A DNA stretch of 55,970 nucleotides from a virus (IMGVR_UViG_3300015241_000004:1-55970), one strand, 5' to 3'. Positions 40,738 through 48,541 are shown, counted from the first letter of the stretch. Translations and numbers: made by a program. The notes: generated by a model not told the origin, from the letters alone.

Positions 40738-42386
40738 TGCACGACCGCACCAACCACAACCTCCTCGCCGAGCAATTCGCCGCCCGCATGCGCGAGCCGG
40801 ATCCCGCCTACGTCGCGTCCGGCGTGGCGCGGATGGAGGCCTTCGAGCGCAGAGCCAGCGGCCTCGCCAATCCGTTTTCTCAATCCACTCATCCCTCCCG
40901 GCCAACGACCGCCGCCAAGGTCGCATCAGAAGGAACGTCACGCATGTCATCGCTGTTCAAGCCCGCCGAAGTCACGTCTGCCTACATGAAGCTCGGCCTG
41001 TTGGGCTTTCAGGGCTCCGGCAAAACCAAGACCGCCAGCAAGGTCGTCATCGGCCTTGTGCAGTACATGCGCGAACACGGCATCAGCTACGCCAACAAAC
41101 CCGTGATGTTTCTCGATACCGAAACGGGTAGTGACTGGTTGATCCCGCATTTCAAGACTGCCGGCATCAAGTTGGAAGCCGCCAAGACGCGCTCCTTCGC
41201 CGATCTTCTGACGGCTGTCGATGATGCCGAGGCGAACGGCTCCGCGCTGATCATCGATTCCATCACACATTTCTGGATGGAGCTCACCACATCCTACATG
41301 AGGAAAAGGAACCGCACCCGCCTGCAGTTCGAGGATTGGGGCTGGCTTAAATCCGAGTGGGCGAAGTTCACCGACCGCTACGTCAATTCGTCGGCGCATA
41401 TCGCGCTGTGCGGCCGCGCCGGCTTCGAATATGACTACACCGTCGATGACGAAACCCAGAAGAAGAACCTCGAAAAGACCGGCGTCAAGATGAAGGCCGA
41501 AGGCGAGATGGGCTACGAGCCGTCGCTGCTGGTCTTGATGGAGCGCCAGCAGGAGATCGAGGGCAACAAGATCAAGCGCGTCTGGCGCACCGCCACCATC
41601 CTCAAGGACCGCGCCGCGCTGCTTGATGGCCAGTCGTTCGAAGATCCGGGCTTCGATGAATTTCTGCCGCATATCCAGATGCTCAATCTGGGCGGCCGGC
41701 AGATGGGCGTCGACACTAGCCGCAACAGCCAACACATGATCACGATCGACAAGCGCGACTGGCAGCCGGTGCAGCGGCGCGTCGTCCAGGACGAGATCAA
41801 GGACCTTCTGCTGTTGCATTTCCCCGGCCAGACCGCACAGGAAAAAACCGGCAAGGTGAAGTCTCTCCTGGCCGCTTTCAATGCCTCATGGGCCGAAATC
41901 GAGGAGGTGATGCCACTACGCGACCTGCGCGCCGGCTACGACAGCCTCTACCAGGCACTGGAGGGCAAGCCCTCGAAATACGCATCCGCGATAGCGAAGG
42001 ACAATCAGTCCAACGACCTCAACGACAGCCTGCCCGACTTCGCGCCCCTCAAGGACATCACGCCCTCTGCGGAGCTTTTGGCCTCGCGTATCGTGGTGGA
42101 AGCCGCCAAGGTCGCCGCACCGGTTGAGCCCGCATTCGATGAATCCCGCTGGCTTGCTGATCTGACCAAGGCGTTCGACGATTGCATGGATTTCGTCTCC
42201 TTCGGGCAAAAGCAGCAGGCCATCATGATCCCGGCAAAACCGCTGGCTTCGCCACCGACCTGGGCAAAGGCGCTCAAGCTCGCCAAGCGCTGCACTTCGC
42301 GGTTGCTCGACATGGATACCGAGCCGCAGCTTGTGGCCGCCGCCGTGCTCGACGGCCAGCCGGAATTTGCGGTCGCGGCCGGTTAA
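40737..42386 (+). CDS. Sak4-like RecA-fold ATPase (AAA_24 type)
   Basis: 549 residues, start coupled by TGATG. Walker A is GFQGSGKT (90-97), Walker B is LIIDSITHF (171-179). DTETGSDW (127-134) sits on the next strand. This is the ‘phage nucleotide-binding’ AAA_24 family, to which Sak4 recombinases belong; Sak4 binds ssDNA and aids annealing. The last 180 residues are a helical extension not found in short Sak4 proteins. Probable role: recombination-dependent replication. Confidence 0.75.
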   Translation: MHDRTNHNLLAEQFAARMREPDPAYVASGVARMEAFERRASGLANPFSQSTHPSRPTTAAKVASEGTSRMSSLFKPAEVTSAYMKLGLLGFQGSGKTKTASKVVIGLVQYMREHGISYANKPVMFLDTETGSDWLIPHFKTAGIKLEAAKTRSFADLLTAVDDAEANGSALIIDSITHFWMELTTSYMRKRNRTRLQFEDWGWLKSEWAKFTDRYVNSSAHIALCGRAGFEYDYTVDDETQKKNLEKTGVKMKAEGEMGYEPSLLVLMERQQEIEGNKIKRVWRTATILKDRAALLDGQSFEDPGFDEFLPHIQMLNLGGRQMGVDTSRNSQHMITIDKRDWQPVQRRVVQDEIKDLLLLHFPGQTAQEKTGKVKSLLAAFNASWAEIEEVMPLRDLRAGYDSLYQALEGKPSKYASAIAKDNQSNDLNDSLPDFAPLKDITPSAELLASRIVVEAAKVAAPVEPAFDESRWLADLTKAFDDCMDFVSFGQKQQAIMIPAKPLASPPTWAKALKLAKRCTSRLLDMDTEPQLVAAAVLDGQPEFAVAAG

Positions 42387-42425
42387 ACCAGCTACCTTCT
42401 TGGCGGACACGGCGAGGGAAAGGCG

Positions 42426-42454
42426 CGGCGACGGTTCTAGCGAGGCCGTCGCCG
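42426..42454 (+). promoter_or_regulatory. Hairpin between early gene clusters
   Basis: Perfect 9-bp stem CGGCGACGG / CCGTCGCCG with an 11-base loop, 40 bases after the ATPase stop. No T tail follows, so it may be an mRNA processing or stabilising structure. The rest of 42387-42623 holds nothing I can name. Confidence 0.4.
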
Positions 42455-42623
42455 CCGACCTCTTCACCCGAATTGAGTATCGATGGACAGACGAGCACTT
42501 CAATGAGGCAATCCTTGCGAAGTGTCGGGTCACGAGCACACACCGTCGATCCGGCCCCAGTAAGTGTGACACGGGCTTCGTCTGTCCTTCGATGTTCAAT
42601 TTTCAACAACCCGGAGGGGCACC

Positions 42624-42824
42624 ATGCCCGTACTTGATACCATCGATCGCGTCCGCGTCACGACCTATCGGGGCGATCCAGCGGAGATCGCGGCAATCTT
42701 CGCCTGCGCGCCCGCCGATCCGTTCCGGATCGAGAGCGACTGCCTCAACCCGGCCGGCCACAGCATGATCGTCTCTTGCGGCGATATCGTGTGCCGGCAT
42801 TGCTCGAAGGTGTTTTGGCTATGA
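42624..42824 (+). CDS. Small Cys-containing protein
   Basis: 66 residues; GGAGGGG lies just upstream. DPAEIAAIFACAPADPFRIE then CLNPAG and CGDIVCRHCSKVF: the C-terminal CxxxxCxxC and His could bind zinc. It heads a string of coupled small genes. Confidence 0.6.
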   Translation: MPVLDTIDRVRVTTYRGDPAEIAAIFACAPADPFRIESDCLNPAGHSMIVSCGDIVCRHCSKVFWL

Positions 42825-43060
42825 AGGTCGCTCGCGTCTTCACCATGATCGAGGGCAACCTTTCGACGCGACGATCGGATGTCGTGAGCCTCATGGCCGC
42901 CGATCTGATCAAGCACGACGCGGTCGGCAACGAAAACGATGCGATCCGCGTCTTGATGTGGGGCGGACGCTACAATGCCTTTGACGTCGCCCTGATGGTC
43001 GATGACGCGCGCCAGGTGGCGATGCAGGATGTGGTGGCGCGGGAGATGAGCAAGTCGTGA
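42821..43060 (+). CDS. Small protein, unknown
   Basis: 79 residues, ATGA-coupled. MKVARVFTMIEGNLSTRRSD followed by helices (LMAADLIKHDAVGNENDAIR). A small helical protein without a recognised family. Confidence 0.55.
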   Translation: MKVARVFTMIEGNLSTRRSDVVSLMAADLIKHDAVGNENDAIRVLMWGGRYNAFDVALMVDDARQVAMQDVVAREMSKS

Positions 43061-43266
43061 GCCTCGATTGGATCAGAAAAAACTACAACGTGCCTGCCGC
43101 TCGCGGAGGCCGCGTCGAATACATGGGTGACGGCAAGCCCGAACTCGGCACGATCTGCGGCGCGAGCGGCAGTCATTTGAGCGTCAAGCTCGATAGCGCC
43201 AAACACAGCATGCCGTTCCATCCGACGTGGAAGCTTCGGTATCTCGACGCGGAGGCGAAGTCGTGA
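43057..43266 (+). CDS. Small beta-rich protein
   Basis: 69 residues from a GTG overlapping the previous stop (GTGA). RGGRVEYMGDGKPELGTICG then HLSVKLDSAKHSMPFHPTWK resembles a small SH3-like barrel. Function unknown. Confidence 0.55.
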   Translation: MSLDWIRKNYNVPAARGGRVEYMGDGKPELGTICGASGSHLSVKLDSAKHSMPFHPTWKLRYLDAEAKS

Positions 43267-43703
43267 CCCTTCCCCGCCCCCAACGTCTCTTCCCGCTCGC
43301 CCCGGTCGGCAGCATGCTCAAGCGCGTCCCAGCCCCCGCGCCGCGTGTGCACAAGACCTGTTGCGAGCGGGATGGCGCGTATCTCGCGATGGTGCGGCAG
43401 TGCCCGTGCCTTAGCTGCGGGATGGAGCCGTGTGAAGCGGCACACGTCCGGATGGCGAGCGCGGCGTTCGGGAAGGCCTCAGGGCTTGGCAAGAAGCCCG
43501 AGGACCGCTGGGCTTTGCCGCTGTGTTCGGGAGATCATCGACTGTTTGCGACGTCGCAGCATTCGCGCGGCGAGCATGCGTTCTGGCAGGATCTTGGGAT
43601 CAATCCGTTGATCACGTGCGAGAAGTTGTATGCGCAGCGCGGCGATTTGGTCGCGATGCGGGCGGTTGTTTTTGTGGCGATAGCGGAACGGAGCAGGATA
43701 TGA
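43263..43703 (+). CDS. HNH/DUF968-like recombination nuclease
   Basis: 146 residues from a GTG (GTGA overlap). CPCLSCGMEPCEAAHVRMAS, then GLGKKPEDRWALPLCSGDHR and a downstream Trp-rich helix. The CxxC, AHxR and PLCxxxHR elements follow the order of HNH nucleases of the Ref/DUF968/NinG group, which trim or nick DNA in phage recombination. It fits next to a Sak4-like ATPase. Confidence 0.65.
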   Translation: MTLPRPQRLFPLAPVGSMLKRVPAPAPRVHKTCCERDGAYLAMVRQCPCLSCGMEPCEAAHVRMASAAFGKASGLGKKPEDRWALPLCSGDHRLFATSQHSRGEHAFWQDLGINPLITCEKLYAQRGDLVAMRAVVFVAIAERSRI

Positions 43704-43728
43704 CCCCCATCAAAGCAGGGAGCGAGAA

Positions 43729-43950
43729 ATGAACGAACGCCCAATCTTGATGACAAAAGAGCAGATGCGCGAAGGCTTCACTCGCGGGGAAACCTTGACT
43801 CAAGAGGAATGGGCCAATCCGCAGGAAATCAAGTGGGTTGACGAACTTATTTCCGAGGGCGCGGCAACAGTCTCTGCGCCATGGGAGTACAAAGACTATT
43901 TTCAATGCGAGCGGCGTCGAGTTACTGGCGTTGCAGCTTCTAAGGCCTGA
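43729..43950 (+). CDS. Small acidic protein
   Basis: 73 residues; GGGAGCGAG lies upstream. MNERPILMTKEQMREGFTRG then WVDELISEGAATVSAPWEYK. A short regulator-sized protein; the last codons run into the dispersed repeat at 43946. Confidence 0.5.
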   Translation: MNERPILMTKEQMREGFTRGETLTQEEWANPQEIKWVDELISEGAATVSAPWEYKDYFQCERRRVTGVAASKA

Positions 43951-43996
43951 TTCAATCGGATACGGAGCAAACTGGTTCTGGTTTGCGATCACCTGA
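43946..43996. repeat. Dispersed repeat, right-half copy in opposite orientation (R4)
   Basis: GATTCAATCGGATACGGAGC…GGTTTGCGATCACCTG, the reverse complement of the right half seen at 49020-49072. It lies upstream of the DHH gene; an inverted partner lies at its end. Confidence 0.75.
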
Positions 43997-44015
43997 ACAG
44001 AGAGGAATTTGAGAT

Positions 44016-44942
44016 ATGTGGAAGCCAGACATTTGCATCTACCACGGCGGCTGTGACGATGGTTTCGGCGCAGCATGGGCGATCTGGAAGCGCTGGCCGG
44101 ATTGCCGGTTTGTGCCCGGCATCTACGGCGAAGCCATCGACGGCGAGGAGGCGCGAGACAAGAATGTTTTGTTCGTCGATTTCTCGTTTAAGCGCGAGCC
44201 GATGCGCGTACTGGCTGCGGTCGCAAAATCCGTCATTGTGATCGACCACCACAAAACCGCCGAAGCCGAGCTCGCACCTTGGGACGTTCACCTCGGGAAT
44301 GGTCAGTCGGCAACGCCGGAGTTTTTGGTTAACCACCTATACGATCCAGCCCACGCCTACGATCCGCCCATCGTTGCTTGGTTCGACATGACCCAATCCG
44401 GCGCCGTGATGGCGTGGAAGTTTGCCCGTCCCGAAAAAACCGTTCCGCTGTTCCTTGAATTAATTCAGGATCGCGACCTCTGGAAATTCGAGTTTGGCGA
44501 AGCGACGAAGCAATTCTCTGCCGCCCTCCTCACCTATGAGCAGGAATTCAACCTCTGGGATAAGCTCGCCGAACGGGAGTCGACGTCGCACTTGATCTCA
44601 GACGGCGCCGTGATCCTCCGTGCGCACAATGCCAACATCCGGAAGTTCATGGCCGATTGCTACATGGACACGATCGACGGACATTCGGTTCCCGTCGTCA
44701 ACGTCCCCTATCACTACGCCAGCGACATGGCTCACGCGCTGCTATCGCGCTTTCCCGGCGCGCCCTTCACCGCATGCTGGTTCCGGCGCCGCGATGGCAT
44801 GATCCAGTATTCGCTGCGCTCCGAGAATCATCGGCTTGACGTCTCCGAGATCGCCAAGAAATTCGGCGGCGGCGGTCATCGCAACGCGGCGGGCTACCAG
44901 GTGATCGCAAACCAAGGGCCGGTTGCTCCGATGGTCGCTTGA
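44016..44942 (+). CDS. DHH-family phosphoesterase
   Basis: 308 residues. YHGGCDDGFGAAWA (9-22), VDFSFKREP, VIVIDHHKTAEAE (the DHH signature) and the C-terminal GGGGHRNAAGYQ give the DHH-DHHA1 plan of RecJ-like and nanoRNase phosphoesterases. These cleave short oligonucleotides, cyclic dinucleotides or ssDNA with two metal ions. The last residues (VIANQGPVAPMVA) are repeat-derived. Could remove oligonucleotides or nucleotide signals made by host defence; substrate unknown. Confidence 0.8.
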   Translation: MWKPDICIYHGGCDDGFGAAWAIWKRWPDCRFVPGIYGEAIDGEEARDKNVLFVDFSFKREPMRVLAAVAKSVIVIDHHKTAEAELAPWDVHLGNGQSATPEFLVNHLYDPAHAYDPPIVAWFDMTQSGAVMAWKFARPEKTVPLFLELIQDRDLWKFEFGEATKQFSAALLTYEQEFNLWDKLAERESTSHLISDGAVILRAHNANIRKFMADCYMDTIDGHSVPVVNVPYHYASDMAHALLSRFPGAPFTACWFRRRDGMIQYSLRSENHRLDVSEIAKKFGGGGHRNAAGYQVIANQGPVAPMVA

Positions 44943-44947
44943 ACCAA
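44896..44947. repeat. Dispersed repeat, right-half-like copy (R5)
   Basis: CAGGTGATCGCAAACCAAGG…CGCTTGAACC, inverted relative to R4, covering the last codons of the DHH gene. R4 and R5 thus bracket that gene as inverted repeats with about 75-80% similarity by eye. Confidence 0.65.
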
Positions 44948-44980
44948 ATCTTCCCCTAAAACCCGAAAGCCCTCAACCCC

Positions 44981-45268
44981 ATGACGATCAGCAAATTCAC
45001 CCGCATCAACTTCGACGAGCACATCACCCTGTTGGAAGCCAGCACCCATGACGCCGCGATCGCCAGTAACGAGGCCTTCGTTCTGGCGATGGGTCGCGCC
45101 GTCAAGCGTGGCCGCGAGAAGGCGAAGTCCGGCACTTTCGTCGACCATACGCCGGCAATCGGCGCCAGGCGCATCTACGGCACGTTTCCGGTGTCCAGCT
45201 GCGGCTCGCCGGCCGCGATGTGTGCCGAGCGCGGGGCTAATCCTGCGGGAGCTGCAACCTTGCGATGA
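44981..45268 (+). CDS. Early protein, unknown
   Basis: 95 residues from an ATG at 44981. TISKFTRINFDEHITLLEAS then KRGREKAKSGTFVDHTPAIG; mixed alpha/beta, basic centre, Cys-containing C-terminus. No motif known. Confidence 0.5.
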   Translation: MTISKFTRINFDEHITLLEASTHDAAIASNEAFVLAMGRAVKRGREKAKSGTFVDHTPAIGARRIYGTFPVSSCGSPAAMCAERGANPAGAATLR

Positions 45269-45319
45269 AACAACGAAGACTACGCCGATCACACGTAAGC
45301 ATAAACAGAAGAGGAATAT

Positions 45320-45709
45320 ATGATGGAAAACGTACTTTTTACGGCCGCTACCGGCATTGTTATTATCATCGGCTTTTCGCTTTGGTTTTTCCCGACATGG
45401 AACGTCTGGAGTTCTCGCAAGGCTGGCGAAGCCGATTTGGCTCAAGCCAATTTCGAACAACAAATTCAGATCGCCGAGGCCAATGGTCGCCTACAGGCCG
45501 CGCAATTGAACAAACAAGCGGCAATCATCGAAGCCGAGGCGGTTTCTCAACAAATAACGATCATCGGCGAACACCTCAAACAGCATGACCTTTATCTGCG
45601 CTGGCAATGGATCGAGATGATGAAGCATCGCGATGGCGAGACGATCTATGTTCCGACCGAAGCAAACCTTCCGATCCTGGAAGCGATGCGGAGATCGTCC
45701 GAACACTAA
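45320..45709 (+). CDS. Membrane-anchored coiled-coil protein with SPFH-like tail
   Basis: 129 residues; AGAGGA lies before the ATG. One N-terminal span (TAATGIVIIIGFSLWFFPTW), a heptad coiled coil (FEQQIQIAEANGRLQAAQLN, onward), and a C-terminal part WIEMMKHRDGETIYVPTEAN, then LPILEA, that resembles the last segment of stomatin/prohibitin (SPFH) proteins. The SPFH core domain is absent. It may sit in the inner membrane and alter membrane domains or block superinfection. Confidence 0.6.
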   Translation: MMENVLFTAATGIVIIIGFSLWFFPTWNVWSSRKAGEADLAQANFEQQIQIAEANGRLQAAQLNKQAAIIEAEAVSQQITIIGEHLKQHDLYLRWQWIEMMKHRDGETIYVPTEANLPILEAMRRSSEH

Positions 45710-45716
45710 CGGAGGC

Positions 45717-45732
45717 TGCGCCAATTGGCGCA
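45717..45732. repeat. Palindrome TGCGCCAATTGGCGCA, copy 5
   Basis: A perfect copy, here in the short gap between two genes, with the flank GGCTGG shared with copy 1. It reads A-P-I-G-A only in an untranslated frame. Confidence 0.85.
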
Positions 45733-45750
45733 GGCTGGAAGGAGGGAAAC

Positions 45751-45939
45751 ATGACCGTAATCACATTGATGGCCGTAGCCCTGCAGCGGCAGCTTCTTGA
45801 CCGGCGGGAACTATTCAAATTCGGCCTCAACACCCTGCCGCTCTCTGAGTGCGAAGAGAGCATGACGGCCGTGCTGGAGGAATCCGGGAAGGCCGCCGAA
45901 GCGGCCATATCCGAGCCAGATATGGGGAAACCCTCCTAA
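45751..45939 (+). CDS. Small helical protein
   Basis: 62 residues; GGAAGGAGGG precedes the ATG at ideal spacing. TVITLMAVALQRQLLDRREL then acidic helix SECEESMTAVLEESGKAAEA. Function unknown. Confidence 0.6.
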   Translation: MTVITLMAVALQRQLLDRRELFKFGLNTLPLSECEESMTAVLEESGKAAEAAISEPDMGKPS

Positions 45940-45940
45940 A

Positions 45941-46420
45941 ATGCCCCGCCAAGCCCTTGCCAGCGGTCAGGAACGCCCTGCCCTCCAATCGATCGGTCTG
46001 CACCCAACCGCTGACTGGCTCAACATCGAGCAAGCCGCCGCTCACCTTCGCCTATCGATCGAAGACTTCAATTACTATCGCCTGCTCAACAGGATCCCGG
46101 CGCCACTAAATGGCGAATTTTGGTCGCGTGCGAGCCTTGTCCTGCGTTCTCGCGCGCCCGACAAAGAGCGACTCTATGGCATTTACGTGATTCAGTTCAT
46201 GGAATTCATCAAGATTGGCTTTTCAAGCCACCTTTACCATCGGCTGGCGAGCTTACAGACGGGCTTGCCCCTCCGGATGAAGGTGCACAAGGTCATCGAA
46301 GGTCCGGGCCGCGCCCGCGAGCGACAGTTGCACCACCGGTTTGCCACATATCGCACACAAGGCGAATGGTATCGGCACGAAGGACGGTTGGCCCTTTGGA
46401 TAGAGGCGGGTTGCAAATGA
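45941..46420 (+). CDS. GIY-YIG-like (T5orf172) protein
   Basis: 159 residues. First about 65 residues hold a HTH-like segment (WLNIEQAAAHLRLSIEDFNY). The second part, YGIYVIQFMEFIKIGFSSHL then ERQLHHRFATYRTQGEWYR, is a GIY-YIG/T5orf172 module with the G-I-Y…I-K-I-G core and the conserved Arg/Glu/His positions. Similar in plan, with reversed domain order, to the gene at 38074-38580. Confidence 0.65.
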   Translation: MPRQALASGQERPALQSIGLHPTADWLNIEQAAAHLRLSIEDFNYYRLLNRIPAPLNGEFWSRASLVLRSRAPDKERLYGIYVIQFMEFIKIGFSSHLYHRLASLQTGLPLRMKVHKVIEGPGRARERQLHHRFATYRTQGEWYRHEGRLALWIEAGCK

Positions 46421-46800
46421 CCTTCGCGGCCATCGATCTCATCCCCGAGGAAGTCCGAGCCGCCTTTGCGGGGTCCCCTCACTTGACGATGCCGGCGCTA
46501 GCCAAGGCACTCCGGATGGACTTAAAGACGCTTACCAGGCACCGGGAGGCCCAAAATCTCCCGGTGCATATCAAGGGAACCGGCCTTGAGCGGCGGCACT
46601 ACGTCTGTACCCTTGCCGACGTGGTCGAGTTCTACCGGCGTACGGGGGTGGCATGTCAGTCTTTCGGGTCCGAGGTTCGCCCTATTTCCAATTCGATTTC
46701 CAGATCAAGGGTCATCGCTTTTACGGGACCACGTCCCTTGCGAATGAACGTAAGGCTCGTGAGTTCGAAGACGGCCGCAAAGCCGAAGCCCGGCGCCTAG
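46417..46800 (+). CDS. Probable excisionase / HTH protein
   Basis: 127 residues, ATGA-coupled. LTMPALAKALRMDLKTLTRH then ERRHYVCTLADVVEFYRR is a winged HTH of the MerR/excisionase type. It overlaps the integrase gene by 148 bases; the last about 45 residues use that overlap and are less natural, so the ancestral protein probably ended near YRRTG. Likely directs integrase towards excision. Confidence 0.6.
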   Translation: MTFAAIDLIPEEVRAAFAGSPHLTMPALAKALRMDLKTLTRHREAQNLPVHIKGTGLERRHYVCTLADVVEFYRRTGVACQSFGSEVRPISNSISRSRVIAFTGPRPLRMNVRLVSSKTAAKPKPGA

Positions 46801-47810
46801 TCAAGGAATCCCTTGAGGCCGGCCGGCGGCCGATGACGGTCGGCGCGGCGTGCGATCGATGGTGGGATCAGGTCGGCCAGCACGGCAGCGACCCGGATCT
46901 GGAGCGGGCATTGGACTGGCTGAAAACCCAGATCGGCCCTGAGGTTGCGCTGCACGACATCAACGACGATATGGTCTCCGCGGCCGTCGAGGCCCGCAGG
47001 AAAGGCGTCATGCGCGCCGGCCGGGACGCCAAGGGCACCCAGCTTTATCGACCGATCGGCAACCGCACGGTCAACAAGACCGTTCCATCACTCTTGCGCC
47101 GCGTCATGAACAAGGCGCGCAAGGCATGGTCGGTCACGATCCTGAAGGAACCGGACTGGAAAGAGCACTTTCTCCCCGAACGCAAGCAGCCGGTTCGCGA
47201 GATTACCCCTGCGGAAGATGCCATACTCGACGCCGTCGAGAGCCGCGAATTCGCCGGGCTTCGGGAATTTGCCGAGATCATGGGCCTGCGGCGAAAGGAA
47301 ATGCTTCTGACGTGGCCGCAGGTGGATTTTGATCAGCGTATCATCCGGATCGTCGGCAAAGGCGGCGTGCCGGCCATTCTGCCGCTGACCATGCGGGCCT
47401 ATGAAATCCTTTGGCGCCTGCGCGGCCACGACAAGCTTTGGGTGTTTACCTTCGTTGCCCAGCGCACCAGGCGCTGCCCGAAGACCGACCGCAAGTTCAT
47501 CAAGGGCCAACGCTACCCGATGACCTATTATGGCATCGGCACCAACCGGCGCCGCAAATGGGCCAAGGCGGGCGTGGATGCGCGCTTGCACGATACGCGT
47601 CACACGACAGGCCAGCGCACCCTGCGCGCCACGGGTAACCTGAAGCTCGTGCAGACGCTATTGCGGCACACCGAGATCAGAACGACCGCGATGTTCTATA
47701 CCGATACCACTTTCGCCGATCTGCGCGCTGGCATGGAAAGCGTGGAATCCCAGAAAAAATCCCAGAGCGGAACTCTGCCGGATGCCAAGCCATTGAAGGA
47801 CAAAGCGTAA
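46653..47810 (+). CDS. int: Tyrosine integrase
   Basis: 385 residues. N-terminal arm-binding domain (SVFRVRGSPYFQFDFQIKGH), core-binding domain (60-180) and catalytic domain with Arg213 (GLRRKE), Lys236 (GKGG), His313-x-x-Arg316 (HDTRH), His339 (LRHTEIR) and nucleophile Tyr349 (MFYTDT). Its stop lies 18 bases before the tRNA-like att core, with direct repeats on both sides. Integrates the circular phage genome at a host tRNA gene. Confidence 0.92.
   Translation: MSVFRVRGSPYFQFDFQIKGHRFYGTTSLANERKAREFEDGRKAEARRLVKESLEAGRRPMTVGAACDRWWDQVGQHGSDPDLERALDWLKTQIGPEVALHDINDDMVSAAVEARRKGVMRAGRDAKGTQLYRPIGNRTVNKTVPSLLRRVMNKARKAWSVTILKEPDWKEHFLPERKQPVREITPAEDAILDAVESREFAGLREFAEIMGLRRKEMLLTWPQVDFDQRIIRIVGKGGVPAILPLTMRAYEILWRLRGHDKLWVFTFVAQRTRRCPKTDRKFIKGQRYPMTYYGIGTNRRRKWAKAGVDARLHDTRHTTGQRTLRATGNLKLVQTLLRHTEIRTTAMFYTDTTFADLRAGMESVESQKKSQSGTLPDAKPLKDKA
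47748..47766. repeat. 19-bp repeat flanking attP, left copy
   Basis: TCCCAGAAAAAATCCCAGA in the integrase 3' end; 18 of 19 bases match 48002-48020. Candidate integrase arm-binding or IHF-linked site. Confidence 0.6.
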
Positions 47811-47827
47811 ATCCTACACGACCCCCG

Positions 47828-47874
47828 TCTTTCGATTCCGAGGGTCGGGAGTTCGAATCTCTCCGAGTGCGCCA
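47828..47874 (+). other. attP core: 3' part of a tRNA-Arg-like gene
   Basis: From about the anticodon loop to CCA. It shows a T arm (GGGAG-TTCGAAT-CTCTC), then acceptor CGAGTGC, discriminator G and CCA; the loop part TTTCGAT fits anticodon TCG of an Arg tRNA. The 5' half of a tRNA is absent, so this is the identity segment that restores the host gene after integration. The tRNA type is inferred. Confidence 0.75.
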
Positions 47875-47948
47875 GAGGAAATCATCATCAAATGTTGATT
47901 TTGTTGGGTTTTCGTTCGTTTTCGGCCTTGGAGGAAATCACCCCTCGC

Positions 47949-47999
47949 CGCGAACGCAACGGGATCAAAGCGGACGTAACACCGCGCTAGCGGACGCAA
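47949..47999. repeat. Three direct repeats with 20-bp spacing
   Basis: CGCGAACGCAA (47949), AGCGGACGTAA (47969) and AGCGGACGCAA (47989) start exactly 20 bases apart, about two helical turns. They lie in the attP arm next to the core and fit arm-type binding sites for integrase or excisionase. Confidence 0.65.
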
Positions 48000-48001
48000 A
48001 G

Positions 48002-48020
48002 TCCCAGAATAAATCCCAGA
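48002..48020. repeat. 19-bp repeat flanking attP, right copy
   Basis: TCCCAGAATAAATCCCAGA; one base differs from the left copy at 47748. The att core lies between the two. Confidence 0.6.
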
Positions 48021-48053
48021 CCCGTTCGCATTCTGTCCGCACGCTGACAAAAA

Positions 48054-48083
48054 GACCCGCCGTCCGGCTAAGGACAGCGGGTC
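48054..48083 (-). terminator. Terminator of the late leftward operon
   Basis: Minus strand: GACCCGCTGTCC, loop TTAGCC, GGACGGCGGGTC, then TTTTTG. Twelve pairs with one T-G pair. It ends the leftward late unit before attP and the convergent integrase gene. Confidence 0.88.
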
Positions 48084-48157
48084 AAGGGCGATCGGGGTTC
48101 TAATTCGACCGCAAGGTTCCGCTCCGGGGAGCAGTTCCCGGGTGCGGTTTTCGGAAT

Positions 48158-48490
48158 CTACCAGCCCTGTTCCAGGCGTTTGTCGGCCGAAAGCCGCTCG
48201 CGCAGCAAATATCCCTCCAGCGCCCAAATCTTGTTCCGGGCATTGTCGCGGGCGATGCGCCGGCCGATCGACTCATCGAAGTTGGCGTAGCTAGCCGCGG
48301 CACTTTCTCCGAGAACGATGAAACCATTGCGCAAGGTCAGCGCACAGACCGTCATCGTGGTGCCCGGAAAGACGTGATAGGCCTCCGACACGATCGCAGC
48401 ATCGATCAGCGTGGGCGTGAGGCGTGGGGCATTGAGGCCCTTGGTTTGCAGTTCGGCCTCGATCGAGGCCTCAGTTGCAGCGAGTGGCAT
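48158..48490 (-). CDS. Gp49/Sf6 gp66-family phage protein
   Basis: 110 residues. VSEAYHVFPGTTMTVCALTL, then NGFIVLGESAAASYANFDES and GRRIARDNARNKIWALEGYL: this is the conserved block of the N4 gp49/Sf6 gp66 family. Length is typical. Function of the family is unknown; it is usually found among early or late accessory genes. Last gene of the late operon. Confidence 0.85.
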   Translation of the reverse strand: MPLAATEASIEAELQTKGLNAPRLTPTLIDAAIVSEAYHVFPGTTMTVCALTLRNGFIVLGESAAASYANFDESIGRRIARDNARNKIWALEGYLLRERLSADKRLEQGW

Positions 48491-48541
48491 GGTGGTTCTT
48501 CCTCTTGCGGGATTGCCGGCATCCGGCCGGCGCGGTTTCTC

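Larger units (their letters stand above)
47811..48157. other. attP region without genes
   Basis: This 347-bp interval holds the tRNA-like att core, three 20-bp-phased direct repeats, one copy of a 19-bp repeat and the terminator of the late operon. No coding gene is convincing here. Confidence 0.7.

Noticed and set aside
47828-47874. A complete phage tRNA gene
   Set aside because: Only the 3' half folds as tRNA; there is no D arm or 5' acceptor, so it is read as the att identity segment.
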